Assembly (NCBI GenBank): GCA_025345505.1
Contig: JANVCC010000020.1
Location: forward strand, 49,580,401 to 49,644,400
Reading direction: 5' to 3'
Length of the DNA stretch: 64,000 nt
Source: Todiramphus chloris collaris
Taxonomy: Eukaryota; Chordata; Aves; Coraciiformes; Alcedinidae
Shown here: positions 1-12,451 of the stretch, piece by piece
Position numbering within the stretch: the first letter of the stretch is position 1
Layout of the letters: every line of letters begins with the position of its first letter
The notes under the pieces: model-generated
Databases searched by the model: none
What the model saw: only the letters and a program-made list of their open reading frames with translations
Told to the model about the DNA's origin: nothing
Made by a program: the position numbers and the translations under genes

Positions 1-93
1 GATGGTCCACTTATTCTTCCACAGTGGCCACTATCAACCACTGACCATGTCAGCGGGCTGCAGGTGTACAACTCTTGCTCCACCCATTGCTAA
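1..93 (+). CDS. Possible 3' coding end of an unrecognised gene (partial)
   Basis: Frame 1 is open from the first base for 30 codons and ends in TAA at 91-93; the last residues read VYNSCSTHC. The stretch is richer in G+C than the DNA after it, and a canonical AATAAA lies about 150 bases downstream at 239-244, as expected for a short 3' UTR. I do not recognise the protein and see no domain motif. A second frame on the same strand is also open for a similar length, so chance is a real alternative, and no splice acceptor can be judged because the window starts here. The call rests on frame, composition and polyadenylation-signal position only. Confidence 0.18.
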   Translation, partial: DGPLILPQWPLSTTDHVSGLQVYNSCSTHC

Positions 94-1488
94 GGCATAA
101 TGCCCAGGCTCTCGAAGGGCCTTTTGGATTAATTTTTGATGTGTACTTTTCAGAAGTCATCAAACTGCATATTTAAACTATAGCAATCATTGGTAATCAG
201 TTTACTATGGATTTTAATACAGTTTTCCTTTCTAGTGCAATAAAAATACTCTTAATTTCATTGTCCCATCAAGAAAGCTTTCCTCTCCTTCAGTTTTATT
301 TTGTACATTTTTAATTACTTCCCATTTCAAAGTGCATAGTTTTGTTTTAATGTACTACTGGGGAACTTGTACTGTCCTAAAAATATTAGTTGTTTTAATG
401 TTAAAGTGTTTCAGTTGGTGTCTTCCTACCACTGGAGATTAAGAAATTTCCCGTTTTGTCATGTTTCATACTTGGAAAATATTTACCTCAAGCTGTTTTT
501 CCTGTGTTCTGTTCTGAGGCATTTCACATGATGATGGGGCTCTGTGTTTTGTGAATTTCAAAATGCTTTGGGAAGATTCATTTTGAAGCCCCAAGACTTC
601 TTCTAACCATAGGAAAAATGATAGCTATGTGTACGTGTGCATGAGTAAATTTTCCATATACTTCAACCTTTCTGATTTCACATTTAATAATTACACAGGC
701 TAAGGGCACAATGTAATTGTAAGAAAGAAGTGCTTACTTGACAGTATCACCAGCTGATTTGAAGTGACCCTTCAGCCATGCGGTCCCTGGCCCCCTGCTT
801 GACCGAGGTATTTCCTGTTCTGCAGCCACAGGTCCCTTACCCCAGATCATCTCACCAAACCCTTATTCCCAGTATTCCACTGGTTTACTTCCATCCTTTT
901 TCCACTTGGTTAAGCTACTCTTTTTAATTTCATGGTTGAAGTCTTAAAAGCCTGCCCTGTTACCTTGTTTGTCATCCACATTGCCTGAGCCTCACATCTA
1001 TCCTCCCACATTCTCCCTAGCAATTATTTTGTACTGAGGCAATGCCTTTACAGTCAACTCACTCTTTTACAACTGGCAACAAAATCCCTAGGTATTTCCC
1101 CCCCCAAGCTAGTTGTTTCTTTGAAGTGACTTTTCAGTTGTCACTATCTAAAGCCAAGTGTATAGGTCTTTGTGGGGGTTAGTCCTGTAAACACAGATAT
1201 AAAGGCTGTTTTCCCAGGGCTGAACGCTCCCACTTGATGGTACCGTGTTTGGCACCCTGGAAGATTGAGCACTTTGAACAGACTATCTGAAGGGGAGATG
1301 TCATGGTTTAAAGAGGAAAGCTGGGTTCTTAGCTCATGTGTTGTTTTTTTACCAGACTTACATGGTGGTTTACAGCAGCTGAAAGTGCCAGGGAGGAACA
1401 CCGTTCTGATAGAAAGCTGCACAGCTGATGTGGTTATTCTGATCTCTACTTGTTCCACCTGGGTGTAATGAGGAGAGCACGACTGAGA
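94..1488. other. Unique AT-rich DNA, no gene seen
   Basis: Apart from the AATAAA above and a short C run near 1100, this stretch shows no exon-like segment and no recognisable repeat. A minus-strand open frame of 139 codons (1144-1563) runs from it into the possible LTR beside it but has no family signature. Confidence 0.5.
239..244 (+). promoter_or_regulatory. Candidate polyadenylation signal AATAAA
   Basis: A canonical AATAAA hexamer lies 146 bases after the TAA of the possible coding end. The GT/T-rich element that should follow within about 40 bases is weak. It matters only if the upstream frame is real; AATAAA is frequent by chance in DNA this AT-rich. Confidence 0.2.
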
Positions 1489-1724
1489 TGTTGCAGTTTG
1501 AGACAGGGACAGGAAGGTCTCCAAGGTGACAGAAGAAAACTTTACTGTGCCTCTTAATTGCATAGAAAGAGTGTAGTTTAAATAGGGGCTGACCTTGTGA
1601 GCTTTTTGTTGTGACTGTATAAGGGGTACAGAAGAGTCAGGTCTGAGTATCTGTTTGAGAGTAGAGGCTAATTATCGTGTATCTTTGTAATATTTATCCT
1701 AAATATCCTGTATGTCCTGCAACA
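1489..1724 (-). mobile_element. Possible short old solo LTR
   Basis: The segment is bounded by a perfect 8-bp inverted repeat: TGTTGCAG at 1489-1496 and CTGCAACA at 1717-1724, so it starts TG and ends CA like an LTR. Read on the minus strand it holds a TATA-like TATTTAAA (plus-strand 1577-1584) and, 30 bases downstream, an AGTAAA polyadenylation-like hexamer (plus-strand 1541-1546). That order and spacing match U3-R-U5. No target-site duplication is visible, with different bases flanking the two ends, and no primer-binding site follows. A non-autonomous DNA transposon or coincidence is possible. No coding sequence is associated. Confidence 0.3.
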
Positions 1725-3498
1725 TTGTATTTTCCATTGGAAAGGAAGCCGTAATTTATCTTCATAAGCAATTTTGTCCCTCTTTCTGCTTATTAACTTT
1801 TTTCCTCTGTTAATCTACTATTCATGACTGAAACATATTCTTGCAATCCTTGGTAATCACCTATTCATGGCCCATCAGTCTAGGGGTCATTATTTTTTAA
1901 TATTATTAATTTAAAGTTGATGTTATATCGATTCATCAACAGCTGGTTAGAAGTGATTCAATTCCACTGTTTCAACAGCATTTCCCAAACTTGCTGTGTT
2001 TGAATACAGTGCTGAATAGATGTAAGCAAATTCTTTGTGTGTGTTTGAAAACTGCTCAGTCACAGCAGCCTGTTCCTCAAAAGATCTCATTGCTATTAAC
2101 TAATTACAAAGAGCTGTAAATATTCAAAGTGCTCCACAGACATACACGGAGCTTGGACTGCAAGCCAAAGCAAGAACGCTCCAAATCAGACATGGCACAG
2201 CAAGAAATTGCTAAGAATAGACCCAGCTCTTCTCTGTGTACGTTACATGGCACTCACTGCAAAGGTATATGACCATTTCCTGGGAGCTGCTGGGATTTAT
2301 TCCCTCCGATGCAGCTGCATCTGCACCTGCACCACTTCTGCTTCTTCTTTTTGAATATGTGCCTCCATGATGGCACTGCTGGAGGTTTGTTAGATTTTTA
2401 GGCAAGAAGGTTTCATCGAAGACCCTGGCTTAAGCTGATGAGATTTAGGGGAAGTCAGAGAACATGCCCTTTCACGTTGCCATGCTGCCTCTCTCTGTCT
2501 CCTCAAATGCCCATTCTTTGCTATGTCCCCTCTGCCCACAGCAGCCTTAAGTGTTGGCCAGCTCCCTGGAGTGATCCCCACAGAGAGGGGTAAAGGTATG
2601 GATAACAGGGTGCCAGCTGAGCTCCTGAAGTAGGGGGTAGTATTTCTACAGAGGGCTCTTGCAGGTTCAGCAGTTGGGGCACTCAGCACTTGCCTTTTTT
2701 ATAAATTGATTTTGTATTGTCTGTAAATAAAGCTCTGTCCAGCTGTTGGCCCGCTTCACTCATGTCTTTTTGTAGATGACCTCCAGTTTTCAGCCATCCT
2801 GGCTCATCTCGGCACATGGTGGGTGTTGGTTCTTTTGTTGTCTCTTAGGGTTGACATTTTTCTGTTGGCCATTAATAAACTCTAGGATTTCTTCTAAATT
2901 ACTATTTTGTGCAGCTTCTTGGTTTCCTAGTTATATATAATCTGTGAAAGTTAATAGTAACTAAAATCTTGCTTTCTGGGATATGATTCTCACCGGTCAG
3001 TAGTGATACTGAAGTGTAATCTCAGTTGATACAGATGAAATGCAGCTTCTGATTTTAAAAAAAATAAAAAAGAATAAACAGGCTCGCTGTTCTTCTTTTT
3101 CTTATCATCTCTTCTTTATTTAAATAATACTGGTCATTGTCACCCAATGTTTTCACCTATGTGAATAATTTTTTTGTAGTGTGTCATAAAACTGCAAGCT
3201 TTTTGTAAAAAAACTATTCTTTCAATTTTAACTTTCATCAGCCGTTTTCTCTGTTCTCTTTGAACAAAACAAAAATAATAATAATATAAAAAAAAAAAAT
3301 TTGGAGAGTAACAAAATTTGACAAAACATCCTTGTCTAGCTCCTGTCCTCCCCACACTCATGGGGCAGTGGCTGGGTGTTGGTAGATCCCTGCCCTGGGC
3401 TTTGCTGGGTTGCCTGGTCCTGGTGCTGGGGCAGCTGGTGAGCTTCAGGCAGGGAGCCAGATGGCACATGGCCAGCAAGAGGGGAAACACACTGGAGT

Positions 3499-3512
3499 GG
3501 GGGGGGGGGGGG
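3499..3512 (+). repeat. Homopolymer G14
   Basis: Fourteen consecutive G residues close the GC-richer block 3315-3512. Runs this long are prone to length errors in both replication and sequencing. Confidence 0.9.
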
Positions 3513-3809
3513 TGAGTAGGAACCAGTGAAAGAGAGAGGTTTCTTTTGCACGGAGGCAAATCGTTAATTCCCATGAAGTGAATAGCTTTGGGATGCGGAA
3601 ATAAGTTAGGCTCTGTGCTTTATGGACCTTTCTCTGAACTTTGTATTTCTCAGTGTTCTTCCAAAACTACAGTGTTATATTCCATATTTTCCTTTTGTTG
3701 TAGTAGTGAAATAGAGAAAATTGTGTTTCACATGTGATCCAGAGGGTGGAGAGGAAGCCAACAGGTTTGGCTGTGATCTTCCTGTCTCTGTGTGCTTCAG
3801 AAACGACAA

Positions 3810-3843
3810 GCTGCAAGGGTCAGGGTGCTGCAAGGGCCAGGGG
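3810..3843 (+). repeat. 17-bp tandem duplication, two copies
   Basis: Two adjacent 17-base units begin GCTGCAAGGG (3810-3826 and 3827-3843) and differ at two positions. It is a small local duplication inside a GC-richer block. Confidence 0.75.
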
Positions 3844-6800
3844 CTTGCTGGACAGTCAGGGCAAAGCCCTTGCGCTAGGACACTGGATACCTTCCTAGGG
3901 ATGGGCCAAGGTCACACTGGGATGTCAGCCCCCATGCTGGGCAGGGCTGGAGATCAGTAGATCCTACAGCATCACAGCAGTGGGGACTAACGGCCCCAGG
4001 CTGGGCAGAAGTGGCATTGTGGACCATAGATAATGAAAATTAAGGTATTCACTGAAATACCCTGCTTTGCTTTTGCTCTACCAAACCCCTCATCAAATAA
4101 ACTAAATAAAAATGAAACTTAAGTCTTGCCAAAACAGGATTTTATTGAGTATGGACGTGAGAGATTAATTTAGTGTTCCCAGGAGCTCAGAGCATGAGAA
4201 TATCAGCAAATAAAACTGTAGTTTGGGATCCAAATTGAATAATGAACTTGCTACTGTATTGGCTTGTTTTAATTGAACTAGATGGTTTACCTAGTTTGCT
4301 TTCCGCATTACAGAATGCATAGTGTGATTTCTACTTTGTTCTCCTTTTTTGAGCCTGTTCATTTTTCCTTGTTCTTGAGGTGGTTATAGGAGAAAAGGCG
4401 CTCATCAGCTCCAAGCTGAACAATGAGATGGTTTTATTCCCGATGCTGAGTTACTGGTCAGAAGTCTTTGCAGTTCAGTGGGAGATCCAGGTTGCAGAAC
4501 TGTAACCTCAGCCTAACCAGGGAGAGAGCCCATGGTAACATGCAGTCACTGTTTTTCAGTCTAGGGTAATGAGCGTACCTTTGTCACTGACTATACTGGG
4601 TATGAAACTACAGATATCACACAGAAACTTCTATGCTAAACTAATCCTTCCTTCAGTTGGTTTTCATCTGTTTTTTTCCCAACTTTTTTTTTCCCAACCT
4701 CTTGGAAGAAAATATATGCAGGAGTACTTTAACACTCTTCTTCCCCTCCCACACTGCCCAATTCTGCACCCTGAAAAGAAGTACTTTCTGAAGGTTTCTT
4801 TTCTGACTGCAAAACAAAAGGAAATTTTGCCCCCCTTCTAAGTAGATGTCAAACTTTTGCTGTATCATCCATAGGCTAGGCTAAGGTCAAAAAAGAAGTG
4901 GGCTCCTGTTTATTCAGTCCAAGCTGCTCACCCACAGGATCATCCTTTTTCACTGCTTTCTGGGGAAGAAGGTTCTTGTATAGCTCTGCCCTAATGTGCG
5001 TCCCTGCTAAAAGTAGGAGGAAGACTAGGAGGAAACTATGAGTAAGAAGGGCAGTGCACTTTAGAGTGCAGCTTAAAAGCACTCTCTGATAAACATGAAA
5101 TGCTTCCAACAAATTTCCTGACTTTTCCATTGGCATGTATGGAATAGCCTAGAAATGGCAGCTTAAGCTGCAAATTAAAGACATTTCAAAAAATGTTGCC
5201 TTAGAGACGGTAGTGCGTGCTGTGTGTAAGATTGAATTAGCTTTACTTTCTAGACTGCTGTTTGTGGATTATGCTTTAATGGCTCAATCCTACAAGCTAC
5301 GGAGCAAATCTGATTTTATCCACTTACAGACAGGCTTTGCTGTAGTGTGTGCATGGTATCCAGAAGAATAGAGCTGTTTGCACACTCACATGTAAGCTTC
5401 TGTGGAGGTAGTTTTTTGAGATACTTAAGGCCTGAACTTTGAGCTGTGCAACTGAAGTGCTTTAGTTATTTACCTCTCCTGTCACTCCCTTTCTCCTGTC
5501 CAAAGGGAAATTGAGCTGCCTCACTGCACATGGAGACATATAATATGATGCTGAGTTAAACAGTAAGTCTTGATTACTATTATTTCTAGTACTTTCTGAA
5601 ATATTTTAATCAGTTATGTGCACAGCAGTCCCACGATGAAGTGGGTAAGAGTTGCGTCTCTCATGGCTTTCTTTGCATGCATCTATTTCATAGGGCTTCC
5701 CTCTTCTTCTTGGGATGTTTCGTGATTCTCAAGACATCAGTTAATGTGTCTCTGCTGCATTGACCTTAGTGGCTGTGGCTAGATACTGTCCTTGCCCGGA
5801 GGCTGAGGTTTGTAGTACTTTCTCTTTAGTCTGTCTCTTCTACTGCATAGGGCTCACAGTTATTTCAGTCCTACGTGGGGTATGTGGAGACCGGTCTCAG
5901 GACCAGTTTTCTGTAGGGTCTTGGTGTGTGTATCCTGGACGCCTCATGTAACACCACAATACTTGCCATTTTGCAATGCCTGAGATTATAGTAGCAACTG
6001 ATTTTGACTGATTTAGACATCCTATGAATAAAACACAAAGGGTATATTTTAGGAGATAGATTGGATAAGGCACCTGTCTGAATGACTTCAGCCAATGGAG
6101 CTGCGCAGTCACGAAGGATGATTTCTGCCTAGGACAACTCCAAAGCTTTTCTCCTGAGGAGCAGCACAAGTCCTTGCTTTTGTAGTTTGTGTTCACTGCT
6201 TCTTGCTTTGCTTTGTTTGAGGAGAAAAATTACTCCTTTCTCAACCCCTCTTTATTCAGTTTGTGTTTCATTTATCTCTGCTGTTGTCTCTCTTTTAACA
6301 TCCATACCTTCGGTCTACATCTACAAGTGCACCGGCTGAGACTCAAGAAAGGTTGGTAGTCAGACCTAGTTCTGGGGAGGCTGCGGTCCTCCATATATAT
6401 GTTCCAGTACGGTGTCTGTCATCTTTGCAAACAGCAAACAATATTCAGTTCATGACACATTTAAGAAATGACAAAATAATGAACCCCTACCTCAATGGGG
6501 TTTCTGAGAGATGTGAGGTGCAGGAGAGGGATGGCAAGACTAGGGAGGAAGACAAGTGTGGGCAGTGAAGCCATTTCAGGTGCTAATCCTCAAGCTCTAG
6601 CACCTCCGAAGATGCTGAATACCCTTGCCCCAGCAGGACACTGAATAAAAGCATTTCTTGGAGAATAAAGAGAGGATAAAGAGCTTATGAGAGGGTAGGC
6701 TGATCAACACTTTGTGCCCCCATTTGTACTTGGCAATTGATAAATGCATTGTATTAAAAAAATAGCTGAATTTGAAACAAAAATCTATTTTTTTTTCCTT

Positions 6801-6949
6801 GCACTCCTGAACACTTCTAAGATAATCTGCTATTCTGCCAGGGTGGTATTCAGCACAATCCGCTCTTGGCAAGCCCCGGGCCCACACAGCCTCCCCCAGC
6901 AAGCGTGGCATCCTGCGGCTACACAATAAATTCCTCCCCTGCAAAACCT

Positions 6950-7066
6950 GAGGCTTGATTTTGGCACAAGATTCTGAAAGTGGCAACCTAGGGGGAAGAA
7001 GGATTCAAATTCAAACTTCCCACACCACAATACAGAGACTTACCACTGAGTCACCAAAGCTGCTTA
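6950..7066 (-). mobile_element. Old tRNA-derived SINE remnant
   Basis: Read on the minus strand from 7066, the sequence starts with a tRNA-like A-box region (GTGACTCAGTGGTAAG, plus-strand 7040-7055) and, about 40 bases on, a degenerate B box ending TTTGAATCC (plus-strand 7002-7010). The order and spacing are those of the RNA polymerase III promoter of tRNA-derived SINEs. The body after the B box is too diverged to assign a family. No tRNA acceptor stem can be drawn, so a working tRNA gene is unlikely. Confidence 0.4.
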
Positions 7067-10000
7067 AGAATACTGTTATAATATTTACTGAAAACAACAT
7101 TCCCAGCTGATAAAGCTAAAAAATGTTCAGGCCATATAAAATTAAATTCCCTGTTTAAAATGTCCATTTTCAGGCTTCTTTTTCTCACTGAATTTAAGGG
7201 ACATCTTGCATCTCCTGTAAAAGGGTTTTCACACGGATGTGCTTCAGTTCATTTTTTGAGTCAGGTTATATTCTAGCTTCAGATGCTTGAGAAGTATGAG
7301 TTACAAATGGAAGCTAAACCAGCAACCTTTCATGTAGCTTTAGAGATGTGCATTGTTGGTATAAGTCTGTGTCACCACAGAAAAAAGAGGAAAAGGAAAT
7401 GTCAGGGAATATTTTGACTAAAAATATTAAGTATCAGTGTTTCAGGGTTTGAGTGTAATTTTTTTTTTTGAAACTATAGTTGCTATTAGTGTCAACTTTA
7501 CTTGCTAGAAAAGTGCTTATGTATCAGTAGAGGACTCTCTCCCGTTAATTGCCCAGTGAAGTTAATTCTGACTTACACGACTGACCTTTATATCTGAGGA
7601 CAAAGACATCCAGAATTTGCATTCCACTTAGGACCAGATTCATTGAATCAGACTTAGACCTAATTGCGCTATGAATTGCAAAATACAGTCCTGCCTACGA
7701 GATGCTTTCATATTGTGGCCTCTTTATAATAATGTGTTAATGGCACAGTGCATTGAATTGATCTTGGTAATTATATTTCTGCAACTGTATGGGAACTTGA
7801 TGACTTTTTAGGTGATGCAAGGAGAGTTAATAGTGAATAAATTTAAACTGTGTGTAACAATTACATTGTTGTTGGATGTGTACAATACTTTATATTTGCA
7901 AAATCAAATTTCTGTAGTATTTTCTTCCTGTCTTTTACCCCATGCTTTCATATCATCTTTCATTGCAATAACTCTGGCAATTCCGTAAGTTCTTCCAGAT
8001 CCCTAACAATGATCCCTGCCTTTCCTAGGTGCTGTCTTTTCTAAACGTTTTATTAAAAGTGAATGTGTTAATAAAACTAGGTTTCAAATAACTGAATTTA
8101 TTAAATAAAAAAGCTCCCAAATTAGATCCATATAGCCTTGGATGTTTTGAGTACAGTAATCACTCTGATAGAAGCCTAGCTGCAGGTGTGCAAACAGCTG
8201 CTCTGACTGGGTTTGAATTGATCTGTTACTCCCAACTGTAGAGAAAATTCTTTCCTGTTTAATATTTTGATAGCTGACCTACAGAGCACACTTTTGTGGA
8301 TTTTCAGTTTTTCAGTATGGAGATGACTGGTCTAAAAAGTAATGCCTAAGATTTTTCAGACAATCTGAGGATTTTATGTGATGAATTCCACTGAAATTGT
8401 GATGGAAGTTGACTTTCCAAGTTATTAATACTTAGTTTTTTGTCATCTATGTATTTTATTATAAAACAAAAAAAAGTTAGAGGTTATGTAGGTTAGAAAA
8501 GAAGTGCGAAAACTAGGAAGTGTCATTTTTATGTAGCTCATTTAGCAGTGATGCTGACATTTTCCCAAGGAACAAAGCAAGGATTATTTTATTGTTTCAT
8601 AATTTAACTAAATCTCATTGAAATTCCATAGAAAAGGTGTAAAACATTTCTGTAATATAAGTAACATCTCCTTATTTCCCATGAGAGGTTTTTTTTTGCA
8701 AGTGATGGAGAGCATTGGTACCTGGAGTAGCTTCCTCTAATTCACAAAATACTCTTTGCCTCAAATTGGGGAGAATTTGGCATAGTCCCTTGTGTTTTGG
8801 CTGTATCTGTAATTCTGCAAGAGATGGCTGTTGCAGCAGCTAAACCCAAGGAAAATTGTTACTCCAAAAAGTCTCATTAAAAAAATCAGTTGAACTGTGA
8901 AGAAAAAAAAAAAGCCATGTCCTCTGTGGTATTAAGTTAATGAATCTCCCTTGATTTCAGGGGTTATGTTATCATGTATACCATCTGAGGGATTCTTGCG
9001 TGCGCTGTTTAGTTAGCAGACATTGGCATTTTCCTTACATTTGGCTAATTAAATGGTATAAATTTAACCAGGCCATACACCAGTGAGAGGGGTGATGGTC
9101 ATACATGGAGTAGTAGTAGTTGGATTGACTATATTACTGCTCTTATCATTGAGGAACTGTTTGCTGGTGTATCTCAAAACTCTTAAAGTAATTACCCTTT
9201 GACTTATAAAATAATTGAATTTCTTTTTAAAATGTCTTATCTGTGTAACTTTGTTGCCTTCTGTAAGAGGTTTTTCCTTTTCTGTTTGAGAGCGAAAAAT
9301 CAGTCTTATCTTCTTTAGAGATTTACTGTAATAATGATGATTTTATGTTTCTCATTCCTTTCCTGAGACAATGTTTCTCCTCCTCTGCTGGAAGCTATAC
9401 TTTTGTGCGCTCCAGTGCAAAATAAATTGGTGAATGAAACAGAACAGAAATTACCTAGAGGCTGGGCTTTTCTATTTTTATTTTTGTAAGTTTAATTTTA
9501 AGCAAATCTTGTCTTCTCACGGTGAGATTTCTTGGGCATCCTTGATAAACTGCAAGTGCTGCGATGTCTCTGCCTGTATAGGAGTGGCAGAAAAAGCACT
9601 GGCCTTGAAAAAAGTAATTTAGTAGTAGCAGTAGTACCATTATTATCATTATGTTTCCAAGTGTGAGACCAGGATCCGATTGTCCTAAATTATGTCTAAA
9701 ATGATCAATAGTAGCACAGTCAATGTGTGTGGGAAGTGAATGAAATACCTGGAAGTTTTTAAGCTAGCAATTAGGATGTGCTTTTTTTCACTGAGAGTTT
9801 CCTTGAAGATGTGTAGATTTATTAGATCAAATCTGTGCATGTTTCAAAGACTGTAGGTAGATCATTTTAGATGTATTTTTTCTAATTCAAGCTGCAACAG
9901 GACATGTTCTTGGCAAGACAGTTGCTCTACAACTGATTCTATCCACCATAAATCTCCCAATGGACTTCAGACATTTTTACAGCATTCTGCAATTAGTGAC

Positions 10001-12385
10001 ATTAACACATGGTTCTCTATCAAATATGAGCATCAGTGAAGAGAAACACTTGTAGATAAAATAGGCAATCAGCCACAGGGTAAGTTAATCTTACCTCCTT
10101 AGCAATTTTTGGCTGTATGATATTTGTGTTGGGCAAAGAATTGTTTAAATGTTCTCACTTTGTTTTGCTTTGTCTTAGCTGTAAGGGTTATTTATACTGT
10201 TTTATGTGCATATGAAAGTACGTATAATCTGTAAAGATAATCATAAAGGCATTAAAATGGTCATATTTGTAGAGATGAAAAAAGCATCATCAGAAAGGCA
10301 ACCGTTGCTCAAGGCAGAATGAGGATTACGAAGCAAGTACCACCACTGAGAAAGTTTATCTTGATAGAAAAGTGCCATTCCTAACATGGGCTAACAATAA
10401 TAAATGCATTTTGTAGAAAAGGATCAAGAATTCACAGTTACTGTGCTGAGGTGATAAGACACATCATCTTGATTGCCATTTTGCCTCCTCCATTTATTTC
10501 CTCTTGATACAAGTTTCTTGACAAAGAAGAATTGAAGATTGAACCTAGTTCTCGGATTCTTGTTTTTCACGGAGGCAAAACAAAGTAGATTTGTAGAAGA
10601 GGATGAGACAGTACAGTCGTCAGGTAGAGGTCATGTAATTGCCTAAGTTTCTTCTGCTTTTATTACATGATGTAAATACTAAATTTGTAGTTCTGTCTTA
10701 CCTTGAATATCAAAATACTAGTAGTGGCAAACAGATGGATTTCACATTTTATCAGAATACAATGCTACAACAGTGAGGCAAATACAAGTTTTTCTTTGTT
10801 TAATAACCTTAATCAAGTTTTTCTTGGGGGAGGAGGGAGAAATCAGTGACAACAGAAAGAATAGTGAATATTTTTTAAAATTGAGAATATTAACTGGCAC
10901 TCTGTTAAGGTACAAAATGGCACACAATATAAAAATTTTTAAATTGGGAAAGAGAGAGTAATTTTTTTAGGAAGAATGATGAACCCCTGCCATGGTAGTT
11001 TGGGGACCATATGTATTTTATATAAAAGCTTTGGATAGCTAATTTGCAGTCTTTTTTATTTGCTTGTTGTTATTGTACTAACTGAGTTCTGTGAAACTGC
11101 TTTGCTGTAGGTCTTCCAAGAGGTATTATTGGTAATGGGTTTTTTTTTTTTCATCTCATTTGCCATATGCTCCTGCTTTGCAGTTGCTGATTCAGCTATC
11201 TTTTGAACTTGCCATGTATCTGTTGTTCAGAATGGTCCATCAACACAGAGTCATTTTAAGTAAGTAAATAAATTTATATCTGACGGTCTTGAAAGACAGC
11301 AGTGGTCTTCATCTTGGACATGCAGTGGTGTGTTAATGTTCTTCATGCTGTCTTACCTTTCTGTCTTATTAAAAGTTGCCTGGTCTACTTTTCTATTAAA
11401 TAGTTCAAATAATCTATAAATTAGCCATTTAAAAACTCTCCTGTCTCTTCAAAATGACTTTTCCAAGCTGTTTTCATAGACAGTATGATAGATATTGAAA
11501 CTGGAGCCCTAGAAGAATTAAATGAGTCTTGGTTCAGCCATTTTGCAATGAAGAGGAGAATGTCTTGCTTGCAATAAAGGGGAGAAGAATTATCCTGAAT
11601 TACTGAAGCTTAAAACCTAAGGTTGTCCCCGAAGTTCATAAATGTCTTCTCATTTCCTGTGTGAAGGAAATAAATTTTTGGTCTCTGTCAGCCCAATAAG
11701 TTTAATAGTGAAGGTTGTGAAGTTTTTCATGTTGCTCAGGGATTTTGTCAAACTGGTGCTTTTAAGGCATCAGGTGGTGCTTTTGTGAGCACTTTGGAAG
11801 TAGACCTTGCAAAGATAAGCACCAGAATATGATCTAGTTGATCTTCCTCCAGGCAAATTCCATGGGAAAAAGAGGTTCTCCTGGGTCTGTTAAGGTTTGT
11901 GTGGGGTAGGATGCCAGAGCTGTTAATTGTCACTGCAGGATTCTCCTAACTAGAAGCTGTCATCATATTAATGGATTCAAAACGTCAAATGTCTGAATTA
12001 TGAGCAGGTACAAACTTTGTATTTTAGGCACCTTTCAAACAATGTTCCCCCCCCCCAGACATTGCTTATACCTGTATAGGAGGCAGATTTTGAAAAAGCA
12101 TTCTGTGAAATTTGATCTTTTGGATTTGGTTTGGAAATAATTTATTGCAGCTAGGTTTCTAATTTTAAGATCTTAATTATGGGAAATAGGGTCACCTCTT
12201 GTAAAACATCTTCAGGGTTTGTATAAGGAACAAGAAGGTTGGATGAAGCATCTGCCAATGCTTGGGGGTTTTTTGCCGCCTTCAAGATTTACAATTTAAA
12301 TTTTAAATTCTTTTTGCTACTGAAAATATTGCATACATCTAAACAAGATATTTTCTCATTTATTCTCTTCTTTTTTTTCCTCAAG
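7067..12385. other. Unique AT-rich DNA, no gene seen
   Basis: No repeat family, exon with both splice sites, or RNA gene could be recognised. Short T and A runs are scattered, and a C10 run lies at 12047-12056. The block 8980-9060 has TAATTAAAT and similar words but nothing decisive. Confidence 0.5.
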
Positions 12386-12451
12386 TTTCAGCCATGGGCA
12401 GATGACAGAGATTATGCAGTTGTAATTGGTCTGAGTTGTCAATATGATCGA
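12386..12451 (+). CDS. Candidate internal exon of an unrecognised gene
   Basis: A pyrimidine-rich run of about 35 bases ending TTTTTTTTCCTCAAG precedes the segment, and a consensus GTAAGT donor follows at 12452-12457. Between them lie 66 bases, exactly 22 codons, with one open frame; the core reads DDRDYAVVIGLSCQYD. The other two frames hit stops. An alternative acceptor TTTCAG would start the exon at 12392 and keep it a multiple of three (60 bases). I do not recognise the peptide and found no neighbouring exon to pair with it. An isolated segment this short can arise by chance in 64 kb, or be a non-coding RNA exon or decoy. Confidence 0.27.

Larger units (their letters stand above)
1725..6949. 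other. Unique DNA with two GC-richer blocks, no gene seen
   Basis: The stretch is mostly AT-rich. Bases 1920-2160 are dense in TAAT/ATTA and TGTTTGAA-like words and could be conserved non-coding sequence. Blocks 3315-3512 and 3720-4010 are clearly richer in G+C but match no repeat I know. Open frames here (up to 144 codons at 3140-3574, minus) carry no domain signature. An AATAAA at 2726-2731 is isolated. Confidence 0.45.

Noticed and set aside
1144-1563. 139-codon minus-strand open frame
   Set aside because: It crosses the edge of the possible LTR and shows no retroviral or cellular protein motif.
2726-2731. AATAAA with a GT-rich downstream stretch as a gene end
   Set aside because: No credible terminal coding sequence precedes it on the plus strand, and AATAAA is common in this AT-rich DNA.
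3140-3574. 144-codon minus-strand open frame
   Set aside because: It spans the G14 run and A-rich simple sequence, contains low-complexity proline and tyrosine runs, and has no family signature.
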